From: Chromatocurvus sp964613795
GTDB lineage: Bacteria > Pseudomonadota > Gammaproteobacteria > Pseudomonadales > Halieaceae
Assembly: GCA_964613795.1 (NCBI GenBank)
Contig: CAZTJR010000012.1
Location: 31,323 to 95,322 of the forward strand
Length of the DNA stretch: 64,000 bases
Direction of reading: 5' to 3'
Positions 8,145 through 15,873 of this stretch are shown here, piece after piece (the first letter of the stretch is position 1; each line of letters begins with the position of its first letter). The position numbers were made by a program, and so were the translations under genes. Under the pieces are notes generated by a model. The model was not told where the DNA came from. It searched no databases and saw only the letters and a list, made by a program, of their open reading frames with translations.

Positions 8145-8970
8145 TGTCCTTGCTGCCCCCATCGCGACTTGCCTCTGCCAGCGTCCGGTACTCCGCCAGC
8201 AGCTGCTGCAGGAAATCGGCGCTGACCAGATAGCGTATGGCGGGGGTGATCTCGTAGCGCTCCTCCTCGCCGCGAACGCTGGCGACGATCCGGCGTTCCG
8301 CCAGTCGATTGAGGGCGCCCGCCAGCTTGCTGCGATCCAGCCGACTGTTGTTGGTCAGGGGCAGGAAAGGCGTCAGGCGCGCCTCGATCTGTGCCAGATC
8401 CACCACCACCTTGCGCTCCCCCGTGGTCTCGCGCTCCTGGTAGTGCTTGCGCAGCACCAGGAGCAGCAGCGTTTCGTAGAGTGTCAGCGTCCGGCGGTTG
8501 ATCAGGGTGACGTTGTCGCCGTCCTCATCACCGTCGGTGTCCGGCTGCAGCAGCAGCGCGACGCCGGCCTTGTCATCCAGCAGCAGGCGCAGATACAGAT
8601 TGCCCAGCTGCCGTTCGATGTCCTCGCGGTGACGGCACAGGGCCTCGAACAGCAGCCGCTTCTGGTCGAACAGTATGATGCCGTGCTTGAGCAGATAGAC
8701 CAGTGCCCGGCGGGCTTCGTGGGGCAGGCCGGTGTCGGTCTGGTCTGCTGCTGTAGCCGCCTCAGGATGGGCCTCCTCGAGCGGCGTATTGCCCTGGCTG
8801 GGCCCCGGCGTTCCCGAGCTCTCATCCCGCACGCCTGGCTTGTCCGGGCTCAATCCGCCCGAGGCAGCCTCATCCGGGCGCGCAGGACTATCGGGGTTGG
8901 TGTGGTGCCGGTTGGTATCGCGCCACAGGTCGAACAGCCCGGGCGCGTCTTGGGGCTTGTCTGCGCTCAT
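8137..8970 (-). CDS. jetB: Wadjet KITE subunit JetB (DUF4194)
   Basis: This 277-aa protein begins at an ATGA overlap with the jetA stop (8970-8967). The first ~90 residues are low in complexity and rich in proline, serine and aspartate. A DUF4194 domain follows: RALVYLLKHGIILFDQKR at its start, LYLRLLLDDKAGVALL, and a winged-helix-like end containing NNSRLDRSKLAGALNRL. JetB is the KITE (MukE/ScpB-like) partner of the JetA kleisin and helps form the SMC-like complex. Identification rests on position between jetA and jetC and on the domain pattern. The long linker-like N-terminus is a feature of this copy. Confidence 0.9.
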   Translation of the reverse strand: MSADKPQDAPGLFDLWRDTNRHHTNPDSPARPDEAASGGLSPDKPGVRDESSGTPGPSQGNTPLEEAHPEAATAADQTDTGLPHEARRALVYLLKHGIILFDQKRLLFEALCRHREDIERQLGNLYLRLLLDDKAGVALLLQPDTDGDEDGDNVTLINRRTLTLYETLLLLVLRKHYQERETTGERKVVVDLAQIEARLTPFLPLTNNSRLDRSKLAGALNRLAERRIVASVRGEEERYEITPAIRYLVSADFLQQLLAEYRTLAEASRDGGSKDNA

Positions 8971-10427
8971 AGCGACAGCTCCTCGAGTTGTTCCGGAAAA
9001 AGCCCGGCATGGAGCATGTACTGCGGAATGCTCGCGCGGATCGGGCCGCGTCGTCGATCCGCCACGATAACCGATTCCCGCTCGGGCAGGCACGGCGCCT
9101 TGACGGCCCGGGCAATGCGCAGGCAGGCGACCAGTTCTTCCAGGCCCGCGTTCAGCGGTTTCTCGCGGGCCAGACCGGCAATGCTGCGCGGGCCGCTGGC
9201 GCGCAGCTGGGCGCGCATCGCGCTGGCCACATCCATGACCTTGACGGTCTCCAGGTGCTGCAGCATGGCGTGGTTAGGTTCGCGGCTGTTGGCATTGCGC
9301 CGGACATCACTGGTATCGAGCTGCTGATCCGGGATCCGCAGGCGCAGGCCATCCAGAGAGCGCACCGTGGCGCTGCCGCTGTTCAGGGTGAGGCCAGTTT
9401 CGCTGCGCAGGCTGATGTCGCTGTGGGGAAAGCGCACCGCGACCTGCTCGAGGTCCCGCAGCAGCTGATCCACCAGCCGGTTCTCGAGATGGGCGCCGCT
9501 CTCCACGAAAGCGCGCAGGCTTTCCTCCGTGCGCCGACGCACCTGCAGTACCCGCTCACTCTCGCGGCCCAGCTCCCGCATCAGGCGCTCCAGGAAGCGG
9601 CGCTGCCCCGGTAGCAGATCCGCGGCGGCGGGCCGGGCTAGGATGCCGGCGAGCTGCTCGCGCAGCTCCGTACTACGGTTCTGGTCCATGAGCAGCTCGA
9701 AAAAGCCCTCAAACGCGCGCCCGGCTTCCGACGCCAGCAGCAGCTGCTCCTTCTCGAGGAGCCCGGCGATGACCTCGCCCCGGCCGCCACCGGACTCGAT
9801 CATGTCCACCCGCAGTGCCTGGTCCAGCTGGCGTATCTCGTCCTCGACGCGCCGGAAATCCGCCGTCAGAACCGAGGCCAGCTGATACACCTCGCGCACC
9901 CGCTCACGCTGCACCGGTTCGGGAAGTTCGCGCACCACGCCGCCCTGCAGCTCCGCGATTTCCTGCTCCAGCCGCTGCTTGCGTGCCTCCAGTATGGCGA
10001 TGCGCTCGCCGGCGTTGGGGCTGAGCGCGACGGCGAGATCGCGCACCGCGTCCTGGACGATGCGCAGGTGCGAGGCGGTGGCGTGGGTCTGGCGTTGATC
10101 CAGACCGTGGCAGAAGCGCAGGGCAACCTCGCAGGCGTCGGTTTTCATCAGCTGGTCGTCCAGCTCACGCAGCCAGCCGGCCTGTATCCACTGGCGCAGA
10201 TAGGTGCTCGGCGGCGTGTCGGTTTCCCAGGTATTCATCTCCCGTGCGTTCTGCAGCTCCGCCGCCAGCGCTGCCCGTGCCTGCCCGAACGACACCTCGT
10301 TCGCCTCGCGAAAGAGGTCGGTGACAAAGGCAAGGATATGTGGCGCGTTGTCGGCGCGCAGCAGCTGCCAGGCCGAGTTCTCTGACCAGAGGCGGCGGAA
10401 TCGTGCCTGATGTTCAATGAAGGACAT
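8967..10427 (-). CDS. jetA: Wadjet kleisin subunit JetA (DUF3375)
   Basis: This 486-aa protein is the first gene of the Wadjet operon. It opens with MSFIEHQARFRRLWSENSAW, followed by a winged-helix-like region and a central helical stretch rich in glutamate, glutamine and arginine, as in DUF3375/MukF-like kleisins. I use the ATG at 10427. An in-frame start 87 bp upstream would add a peptide without support. JetA bridges the JetC heads and carries JetB. The preceding 200 bp have no gene but contain a perfect 14-bp palindrome. There is no strong Shine-Dalgarno before the ATG, so translation may be held low, as is sensible for a DNA-cutting system. Confidence 0.93.
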   Translation of the reverse strand: MSFIEHQARFRRLWSENSAWQLLRADNAPHILAFVTDLFREANEVSFGQARAALAAELQNAREMNTWETDTPPSTYLRQWIQAGWLRELDDQLMKTDACEVALRFCHGLDQRQTHATASHLRIVQDAVRDLAVALSPNAGERIAILEARKQRLEQEIAELQGGVVRELPEPVQRERVREVYQLASVLTADFRRVEDEIRQLDQALRVDMIESGGGRGEVIAGLLEKEQLLLASEAGRAFEGFFELLMDQNRSTELREQLAGILARPAAADLLPGQRRFLERLMRELGRESERVLQVRRRTEESLRAFVESGAHLENRLVDQLLRDLEQVAVRFPHSDISLRSETGLTLNSGSATVRSLDGLRLRIPDQQLDTSDVRRNANSREPNHAMLQHLETVKVMDVASAMRAQLRASGPRSIAGLAREKPLNAGLEELVACLRIARAVKAPCLPERESVIVADRRRGPIRASIPQYMLHAGLFPEQLEELSL

Positions 10428-10490
10428 AGCTGTGGGTTCTTTGCGATCACCGGGAGCTGGGTTTGATTGTGCCACAACCGACATCGACAG

Positions 10491-10504
10491 GTGCAGTACT
10501 GCAC
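10491..10504. promoter_or_regulatory. Perfect 14-bp palindrome upstream of jetA
   Basis: GTGCAGTACTGCAC reads the same on both strands. It lies 64 bp before the jetA start in an otherwise gene-free stretch. A perfect dyad at this distance could be an operator for a dimeric repressor. It does not match the LexA box closely. The function is inferred from position and symmetry only. Confidence 0.35.
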
Positions 10505-10628
10505 AGCCCGACACAGACGGACGCCGTCTGCTGTCACGTCTCGGTAGGGGCGGATGCGCGGCTGAATCTGATGTAACGCTAAGCTTGGGAGGGGGGGCTT
10601 CCGCACACTAAGTGGGGGTTCGCCGGTC

Positions 10629-10735
10629 TTGGACGCCGAAACCGCAGGTGAACTGGCTCGCAAACTCTACTGGTTTCAGCATGAGGATGGTATGTGGATT
10701 CTGCATGCGAAGCTGCCGCCAGCGGCGTTGACGGT
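10629..10735 (+). pseudogene. DUF222/HNH-type protein fragment
   Basis: The short frame reads LDAETAGELARKLYWFQHED, continues GMWILHAKLPP, and then breaks off. A leading LD-x-x-x-A-x-x-LA block, an aromatic patch, D-G-M-W and R/K-LPP are features of DUF222 proteins, many of which end in an HNH nuclease and are multiplied in genomes. No flanking part of such a gene is present. At 10741 the sequence changes directly into a reverse transcriptase fragment. This suggests that an insertion or deletion joined two unrelated remnants. Confidence 0.5.
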
Positions 10736-10740
10736 CAAAC

Positions 10741-11323
10741 GGTTTCCGCCCGGCCCGCTCCGCGCACCAGGCGCTGGAGGCGGCCTGGCGAGGAACCATG
10801 GGGCATCCGAACGGCTGGCTGATTAAGCTGGATATCGAGGGCTTCTTCGATCATGTGGACCATCAAATTCTGCAGACGCTGGTGGCTCGTCGGGTAGGAG
10901 ATGGTGTCGTCCATCGCATTATCGGCAAATGGCTCAATGCGGGTGTCACGGACGATGGCCAGCTGAGCTAACCGGCGCGGGGAACACCCCAGGGCGAGGA
11001 GGTATCGCCACTACTGGCGAATATCTACCTGCATGAGGTGCTTGATCAGTGGTTTGAAGCAGACGTTCTACCGCGTCTGAAAAGCCACGGGTTCGTTGTC
11101 CGCTACGCGGACGACGGTGCTGGGATTTGCCCGGGAGGACGATGCCCGGCGCGTATACGCGGTGCTGGAGAAACGCTTTGCGAAGTTCGGTCTTAAACTG
11201 CGTCCGGAAAAGACACGGCTCATCAAGTTCTCGCGGCCAAGGGGGTTGGGTCAACCACACGGTGGCTCTGGCACCCGGCGGTCGTTCGACTTCCTGGGCC
11301 TTGCCCACTACCGCCAGCGATGA
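10741..11323 (+). pseudogene. Group II intron reverse transcriptase remnant
   Basis: Reverse transcriptase motifs appear in order: GFRPARSAHQALEAAW, then IKLDIEGFFDHVDHQIL, then TPQGEEVSPLLANIYLHEVL, then VRYADD (the catalytic box), and after a frameshift KFGLKLRPEKTRLIKF and FDFLGLAHY. A TAA at 10969-10971 breaks the frame, and a second shift follows the YADD box near 11105. The N-terminal region before GFRP and the maturase/endonuclease domains after FLGLAHY are missing. This is a dead group II intron-encoded protein. Its right end runs straight into the repeated RiPP precursor segment at about 11319. Confidence 0.88.
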
Positions 11324-11524
11324 GAGGAATTTAGCTGCAGATACCAGATGATCCACCGCAGGAGGCGCCGCAGCGGCTGCCGCCGGAAACCGCCTCGAGG
11401 TCGGCATCGGAGAGTTCTTCACCGGTGGCATCGACGAAATCAGGCAGCACGACAGTGAGGTCGGCAAAATTGTTATCAACCGCGTTGATCGTGAAATCAG
11501 ACGGCACGTCCACGCCGGTCTCTT
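11319..11524. repeat. Right copy of the ~205-bp direct repeat
   Basis: Nearly identical partner of 2463-2668 in the same orientation. Together they form direct repeats around the arsB-like remnant, the Wadjet operon and the reverse transcriptase remnant. Recombination between them would delete about 8.9 kb including all of jetABCD. Confidence 0.9.
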
Positions 11525-11530
11525 CTTGAC
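11331..11530 (-). pseudogene. RiPP precursor copy with intact core but disrupted leader
   Basis: The end of this frame repeats precursor 2, including TVVLPDF, LSDADLEAVSGG and the identical core SRCGASCGGSSGICS. Upstream of VDVPSDF the usual leader helix with the FRALCLADP block is missing. It is replaced by sequence coding EFILIGERFAAWADIWARL, which does not resemble an NHLP leader. The frame stays open to a possible start at 11648, but no ribosome binding site fits. Nearly all base changes leave the core unchanged, which points to a recent duplication or recent selection. It may be a silent donor for gene conversion, a decayed copy, or a short-leader precursor. Confidence 0.6.
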
Positions 11531-11832
11531 TTAACGCAAGGCGAGCCCAGATGTCGGCCCATGCCGCAAAACGTTCTCCAATCAAAATAAATTCGTGTTG
11601 GCCGGGGGGCAACGCAAGCGGCTTAAAAATAACAATCCTTAATACCACGGCTCGAGATCCCGGTAAGCGTTGGGTGGATCGCGAGCAACCCTGCCGGCAC
11701 TGGTTTCACCGCGGTCTCCTTGAGGGGTGCAACCCCGGCGTTAACAGTAAATTACATTGATCGGATCGAATTTTATAAATAATGCACTCACGGAGCTTGA
11801 CCTCTGAAAATTACAATCAATGGAGAAGACAT

Positions 11833-12633
11833 GTGATCGCTGCGACAGGGAAAAAGCAGAGTCTGGGATATCAGGCGGGTTTCAATCTGGTCGAGATGTC
11901 AGTGGTGCTACTCGTTATCGGCCTTATTCTGGGGGCGGTGTCCATCGGCAAGGACGTTCAGCGCAATGCCGAGTACGCGAAAATCAAGCAAAAATTCGTC
12001 GATCCCTGGGCTGGCGCCTATAACACGTACTACACGCGCGCCGGCGTGGTGCTTGGCGACAGCCAGACGGCACCTAACTTCATGGTCAATGGCGCCAGCT
12101 ATGCGGAACGTTCCGGCGGCAATATGACCGGTGAGGCAGTTGCCCCCATCTGTGATTCCGCCAGCAATCCGCAGGGCGTGGGCGGTGATGCAACACCGCT
12201 GCCATCGCTCTATGACGAAATGGACCGCCTGGGCGTGCGCATGCCGCCGGGGCGCGCCGAGGGCGCGGAGTCGCGCTACGTGTACCTGGACAGCAATGGC
12301 AACCCCCAGGAAATCCAGGTCTGTTTCCAGTGGAACGCACCGGGGACGGCATCCAACTCAGGCAACGTGATGATCATTGCCGGACTGACGCCTGATCTGG
12401 CTCGCACGCTCGATCAGATGATTGATGGTAAGCCGGATGCCCAGGAAGGCATGTTCCGCCAGGCCAACGTCGCCAACGGCACGGCCGGCGCGCCGGGCGT
12501 GGAGTGGGGGGCCAACAACACCAATGCCTATGGCGCTGAGACGCTGAGTATCAGTCCGGGAACGCAGTCGACGGACCGGCGGGATGAAGACCAGGTGGCC
12601 GTCGTGGTGGCTCACTACAAGATGACACAGTAA
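11833..12633 (+). CDS. MSHA-like type IV pilin, paralog 1
   Basis: First gene of the pilus operon. I use the GTG at 11833 because GGAGA precedes it. An ATG at 11782 lacks a ribosome site and would give a 33-residue leader. The 266-aa prepilin has a 16-residue leader ending in glycine, then FNLVEMSVVLLVIGLILGA with Glu at +5, the class III signal for prepilin peptidase. The head contains LGDSQTAP, a MPPGRAEG motif, YLDSNGNPQEIQVCFQWN and GLTPDLARTLDQM. All of these recur in the paralogs at 12645 and 28037. It is longer than usual pilins of ~150-170 aa. It is probably a major or abundant minor subunit. Confidence 0.85.
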   Translation: MIAATGKKQSLGYQAGFNLVEMSVVLLVIGLILGAVSIGKDVQRNAEYAKIKQKFVDPWAGAYNTYYTRAGVVLGDSQTAPNFMVNGASYAERSGGNMTGEAVAPICDSASNPQGVGGDATPLPSLYDEMDRLGVRMPPGRAEGAESRYVYLDSNGNPQEIQVCFQWNAPGTASNSGNVMIIAGLTPDLARTLDQMIDGKPDAQEGMFRQANVANGTAGAPGVEWGANNTNAYGAETLSISPGTQSTDRRDEDQVAVVVAHYKMTQ

Positions 12634-12644
12634 GGGGCGCCGTG

Positions 12645-13499
12645 ATGAGTACGAACAGCAGCATGGGCGGCAGACGCAGCCCGGGAACCGGATCACAGGG
12701 CGGCTACAGTCTGGTGGAGGTTGCCGTTGTTCTCGGGGTGATTGGCATGATCATCGGTGGTGTATCCATCGGTCGGGATGTGTTGCGCCAAGCCGAGTAC
12801 AACCGCATCGAAACGAAATTCGTGCAGCCCTGGAAGGTTGCTTACGATCTGTATTACCAGCGCACGGGCACGGTGCTGGGAGACAGCCAGATCGCGCCCA
12901 CCTACATGGTCAATGGTTTCGAGACGGTGCCCGACTTCGTGGACGGCAGCCTCGCAGGCGTGCCATCGAACTACAGCAATACCGGACGCCGGATCTGCGA
13001 GGGTCAGGGCTACCCGGCCAATACCGTTGGCCAGGGCGATACCGGGCTGGCGCTGCAGCGTCTGCACGATCTGTTTGATCGCACGGGTATTCGCATGCCC
13101 GAAGGCCGTGCCGAGGGCATGGAGGACCGCTACATTTATCAGGATTCCAACGGCAATGTCGCGGAGCTGCAGATCTGCTTCCAGTGGAATCCCGACAAGA
13201 CCGTCAGCGGTTCGGGCAACGTGATGGTGATTCGCGGCCTGACGCCTGACCTGGCGCGCAAGCTGGACCAGAGTGTCGATGGCAAGGCCGACGCCCTCGA
13301 GGGGCGCTTTCGCCAGCAGAATATTACGCTGAACTCCGAGCAGCGCAGCTCGCAGATGCCCGGTCACGAGTATCTGGCGAACAACACCTATTCCCTCAAC
13401 GGCCGTGATCCGTCGCAACTGCTCGGTCGGGGGACCGGTGAGAATCTCGACGAAGACCGCGTGGTGCTGATTACGGCGCACTGGCAGATGGATCAGTAA
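12645..13499 (+). CDS. MSHA-like type IV pilin, paralog 2
   Basis: This 284-aa prepilin has a leader of 20 residues ending GG, then YSLVEVAVVLGVIGMIIGG with Glu at +5. It shares the head motifs of paralog 1: VLGDSQIAPTYMVNG, RMPEGRAEG, YQDSNGNVAELQICFQWN and GLTPDLARKLDQ. AAGGGG lies 7 bp before the ATG. A GTG three bases upstream is less likely. It follows paralog 1 by 11 bp, so both are co-expressed. Two cysteines of the head (near RRICEG and LQICFQ) are kept with paralog 1 and could form a disulfide, as in many pilins. Confidence 0.85.
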   Translation: MSTNSSMGGRRSPGTGSQGGYSLVEVAVVLGVIGMIIGGVSIGRDVLRQAEYNRIETKFVQPWKVAYDLYYQRTGTVLGDSQIAPTYMVNGFETVPDFVDGSLAGVPSNYSNTGRRICEGQGYPANTVGQGDTGLALQRLHDLFDRTGIRMPEGRAEGMEDRYIYQDSNGNVAELQICFQWNPDKTVSGSGNVMVIRGLTPDLARKLDQSVDGKADALEGRFRQQNITLNSEQRSSQMPGHEYLANNTYSLNGRDPSQLLGRGTGENLDEDRVVLITAHWQMDQ

Positions 13500-13504
13500 C
13501 CCAC

Positions 13505-13999
13505 ATGGACCCCGTGCGCGAGCGTAAATTGCTGGTATGGTTGCTGGCGCTAGTGGCCGTTCCCTTCCTGCCATTGGCGACCTTCTGGGCCGCGCAACAG
13601 CCGCAGGTGCAGGCGGGCGGCGTTGTCGCGCCCCAGGGTATGGCGACGCTCGCTCGCGCCACTGCGGACTTGCGCGAGCACAGCGCACGACTGGAGGAAG
13701 CGCTGCTGCAGATCGAGGCCCGACGCGCGCAGCTGGAGAGCCGCTATGGCGATTATCCGGAGAGCTGGTCCTATCGCCGGCTGGAGATTCGCGGGCAGCG
13801 CATGAGCCGGCAGAGTGCGGACGCCTTGCTGCGGCAGCTTCATACCCGCGACGATGCCTCGGTGCTGGCGGAGAGTATCCAGGTTGCCGTGGCCGGTAGC
13901 GGGGCGGGGCTGTTTGCGGCGGACAAAGGCCATGACGCGCCCAACGCCCTCGTGATCACCGTGGAGGCGGATCTGTACGGACGCGCAGGCGATCTCTGA
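13505..13999 (+). CDS. PilO/MshJ-like inner-membrane protein
   Basis: This 164-aa protein has a single N-terminal membrane segment (LLVWLLALVAVPFLPLATF, about residues 9-28). A helical, probably coiled-coil stretch follows to about residue 80 and then a small periplasmic domain. Size, topology and location just before the PilM/PilN-like gene fit a PilO/MshJ/GspM-type alignment protein. Direct sequence motifs are weak, so this is a positional call. No clear Shine-Dalgarno is present and the start lies 5 bp after the preceding stop, which suggests coupling to pilin 2 translation. Confidence 0.6.
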   Translation: MDPVRERKLLVWLLALVAVPFLPLATFWAAQQPQVQAGGVVAPQGMATLARATADLREHSARLEEALLQIEARRAQLESRYGDYPESWSYRRLEIRGQRMSRQSADALLRQLHTRDDASVLAESIQVAVAGSGAGLFAADKGHDAPNALVITVEADLYGRAGDL

Positions 14000-14000
14000 T

Positions 14001-15323
14001 ATGACCGCGATGGCATACGTATCGGTGGGTGAGGGTCTGACGGACTGGTGCGATCTGTTTGAGCCGGACGACAAGGCTGGCAGTCGCGTTGGCGGCTTGC
14101 TTGCTCCGGTGCGACGAGTGGTCACCGATTGGCGCGGCGAGGCCTTGATCGGCACCGAACTGCTGCTGTCAGACGCTGACGCGGCGCCTGCGGTACTGGA
14201 GCGGCTGCTGCGCACGCGGGGTGACACCGACGAGCAGTGTCAGGTGCTGGTGCACCGCAGCGCCGCGCTGCGCGGCAGCACCGAGCTGGTGTACACAGCC
14301 GTTCCAGCAACGCGGTGGCGCGACGTCCAGGCGCAGATTGCAGCGATGACGCGAGCCAGCCTGGTGTTCGACTGGGGGCGGGTCCTGGCGCATCTGGCAC
14401 GGGCGGAGGGACGACATTGCCCCGTTACCCTGGCGCTGCATCCACAGGGTGCTGATATCGCTATCTGCCGCTCCGGTACGCTGGTTCTGCTGCGTCGTAT
14501 CCCCGCCCTCGATCTCGCCACGTTTCTGGGAAGTAGTCGTACGGCACTGCGCGACACTCTGCTGCCGCTGTTACGGGATGAAGCGGCAGGTGCCGATGCG
14601 ATTGCCGTGCAGCTCATCGTTCTGCCCGGCCTGGAGGAATCGGTTCTGCAAGAGTTGCTCGCGGAGCTGCCGATCACCATCAGCCGCCTGGTTGTTCCCC
14701 CTGGTGTGGTGTTGCCCTCGCGGCTGTCGTCGATGACGTCGCAGGACCTGGCCGAGTGTGTGGCACGCCTGCCGGTGAAGCTGGCGGTGAACCCGCTGCT
14801 GGATAAGGCGGAAAGCCTTGCCTGGCGCTGGACGCCCCTCGCCGGTACGGCAACGCTGTGCCTGGCGCTGCTGTGGCTGGCTGTCACCTACGTCAGCGCG
14901 GCTGGTGTGGCTGAGGAGCGCGAGGCGTATCAAGAGGCAGCGGCTGCACAGCAGCGCAGCAGCAGCACTGTCGCCGCGCAAGCGAACGCCCTGCTGGCGC
15001 GGAGCGAGGCGCAGCAGGCACTGGCGGTCTGGGCGCAGCAGCGCGACCGCGCCCGGATCACCCCCGACATGACGGCCGTGCTTGCCGCCATTCGCGACGC
15101 GAGGCCTGACGCGCTTCAGGTCGAGAGTGTCGGGCTGGTGGCAGACGAGAGCGGACACCTGATTACGCTTGTGGCGCGGATCGACGGTGTCAGCGACACG
15201 CTGGCGGTAGAGGAGCGCTTCGCGTCGGCCCTGCGCTCGAGGCGCTTCAGCCTGCGCAAGCGTGATGTCTTTCTCGAAGACAGTACCCAGAAAGTCCGAT
15301 TACACCTGCAGAGGTTGCTATGA
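14001..15323 (+). CDS. MshI/GspL-like protein (PilM-PilN type fusion)
   Basis: This 440-aa protein has a cytoplasmic N-terminal part of about 270 residues that resembles the actin-like PilM/GspL fold. A membrane segment follows (TPLAGTATLCLALLWLAVTY, around 276-295), then a periplasmic coiled coil and a ferredoxin-like PilN/GspL end. This architecture is that of MshI or GspL. In such machines the protein links the ATPase to the periplasmic alignment complex. It starts 1 bp after the MshJ-like gene and overlaps the MshK-like gene by ATGA. Sequence divergence is high, so the call relies on domain order and operon position. Confidence 0.7.
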   Translation: MTAMAYVSVGEGLTDWCDLFEPDDKAGSRVGGLLAPVRRVVTDWRGEALIGTELLLSDADAAPAVLERLLRTRGDTDEQCQVLVHRSAALRGSTELVYTAVPATRWRDVQAQIAAMTRASLVFDWGRVLAHLARAEGRHCPVTLALHPQGADIAICRSGTLVLLRRIPALDLATFLGSSRTALRDTLLPLLRDEAAGADAIAVQLIVLPGLEESVLQELLAELPITISRLVVPPGVVLPSRLSSMTSQDLAECVARLPVKLAVNPLLDKAESLAWRWTPLAGTATLCLALLWLAVTYVSAAGVAEEREAYQEAAAAQQRSSSTVAAQANALLARSEAQQALAVWAQQRDRARITPDMTAVLAAIRDARPDALQVESVGLVADESGHLITLVARIDGVSDTLAVEERFASALRSRRFSLRKRDVFLEDSTQKVRLHLQRLL

Positions 15324-15853
15324 AAATGTACCCGGGTCTGCTGCTCGCCACTGCGACAGCTCTGTCACTGGCGGCAGCCTTCAGCATTGCCAACGATCTG
15401 GTGGAAAGCCGGGTCCCGGATGATAGCCAGCGCGCCAGTGAAGTGGCATCGCTGCGTGATCGGCTGGCCGGTGAGCTGCGCGAGCAGGAGTCGCTCCTGG
15501 AGACCCTGGAGCGCGTGCTGGAGGTGGATTTCTCAGCGCGCCGTGACGATCTCGCCGCCCTGGTCAGCGTTCTGGCGGGCCCGGATGCACCGCCGCCAGC
15601 GCCAACGGCTGCCGTGGCTCCGTCGCAGGCAGCGCCGCCAGCGCCTGGTCGGCCCTGGTATGAACAATACCGGGTATCCATGGTGTACATGGCCGGTGGT
15701 GACCAATACGCAGTGGTGAACGGTGAGGTCTACATGGCCGGTGACACGCTCGGTCCCGATACCGTACTGCGTGGCGTGGAGGAGGGGGCTGCGGTTCTGG
15801 TGCACAAGGGTGAGGATCGGCGTTTCGCCATCGGCAGCGGCTTAGACGGCTGA
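15320..15853 (+). CDS. MshK/PilP-like periplasmic protein
   Basis: This 177-aa protein starts with a membrane anchor or signal (LLLATATALSLAAAFSIA). A helical segment and a proline/alanine linker follow (about residues 93-118), then a small beta-rich C-terminal domain with YMAGGDQYAVVNGEVYMAGD and FAIGSG. The last part resembles the HR-type domain of PilP, GspC and MshK, which docks inner-membrane proteins to the secretin. MshK-like genes normally precede mshL. Here one small gene and one pseudopilin lie between. Confidence 0.65.
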   Translation: MKMYPGLLLATATALSLAAAFSIANDLVESRVPDDSQRASEVASLRDRLAGELREQESLLETLERVLEVDFSARRDDLAALVSVLAGPDAPPPAPTAAVAPSQAAPPAPGRPWYEQYRVSMVYMAGGDQYAVVNGEVYMAGDTLGPDTVLRGVEEGAAVLVHKGEDRRFAIGSGLDG

Positions 15854-15873
15854 CGCAGAGAGGGAAGCCGGGT

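Noticed and set aside
10441..10520. LexA-type SOS box upstream of jetA
   Set aside because: The palindrome contains CTG and CAG flanks, but the spacing and centre do not fit CTGT-N8-ACAG.
11782..11832. Longer start of the first pilin at ATG 11782
   Set aside because: It would give a 33-residue prepilin leader without a ribosome binding site. The GTG at 11833 has GGAGA at good spacing and a normal leader.
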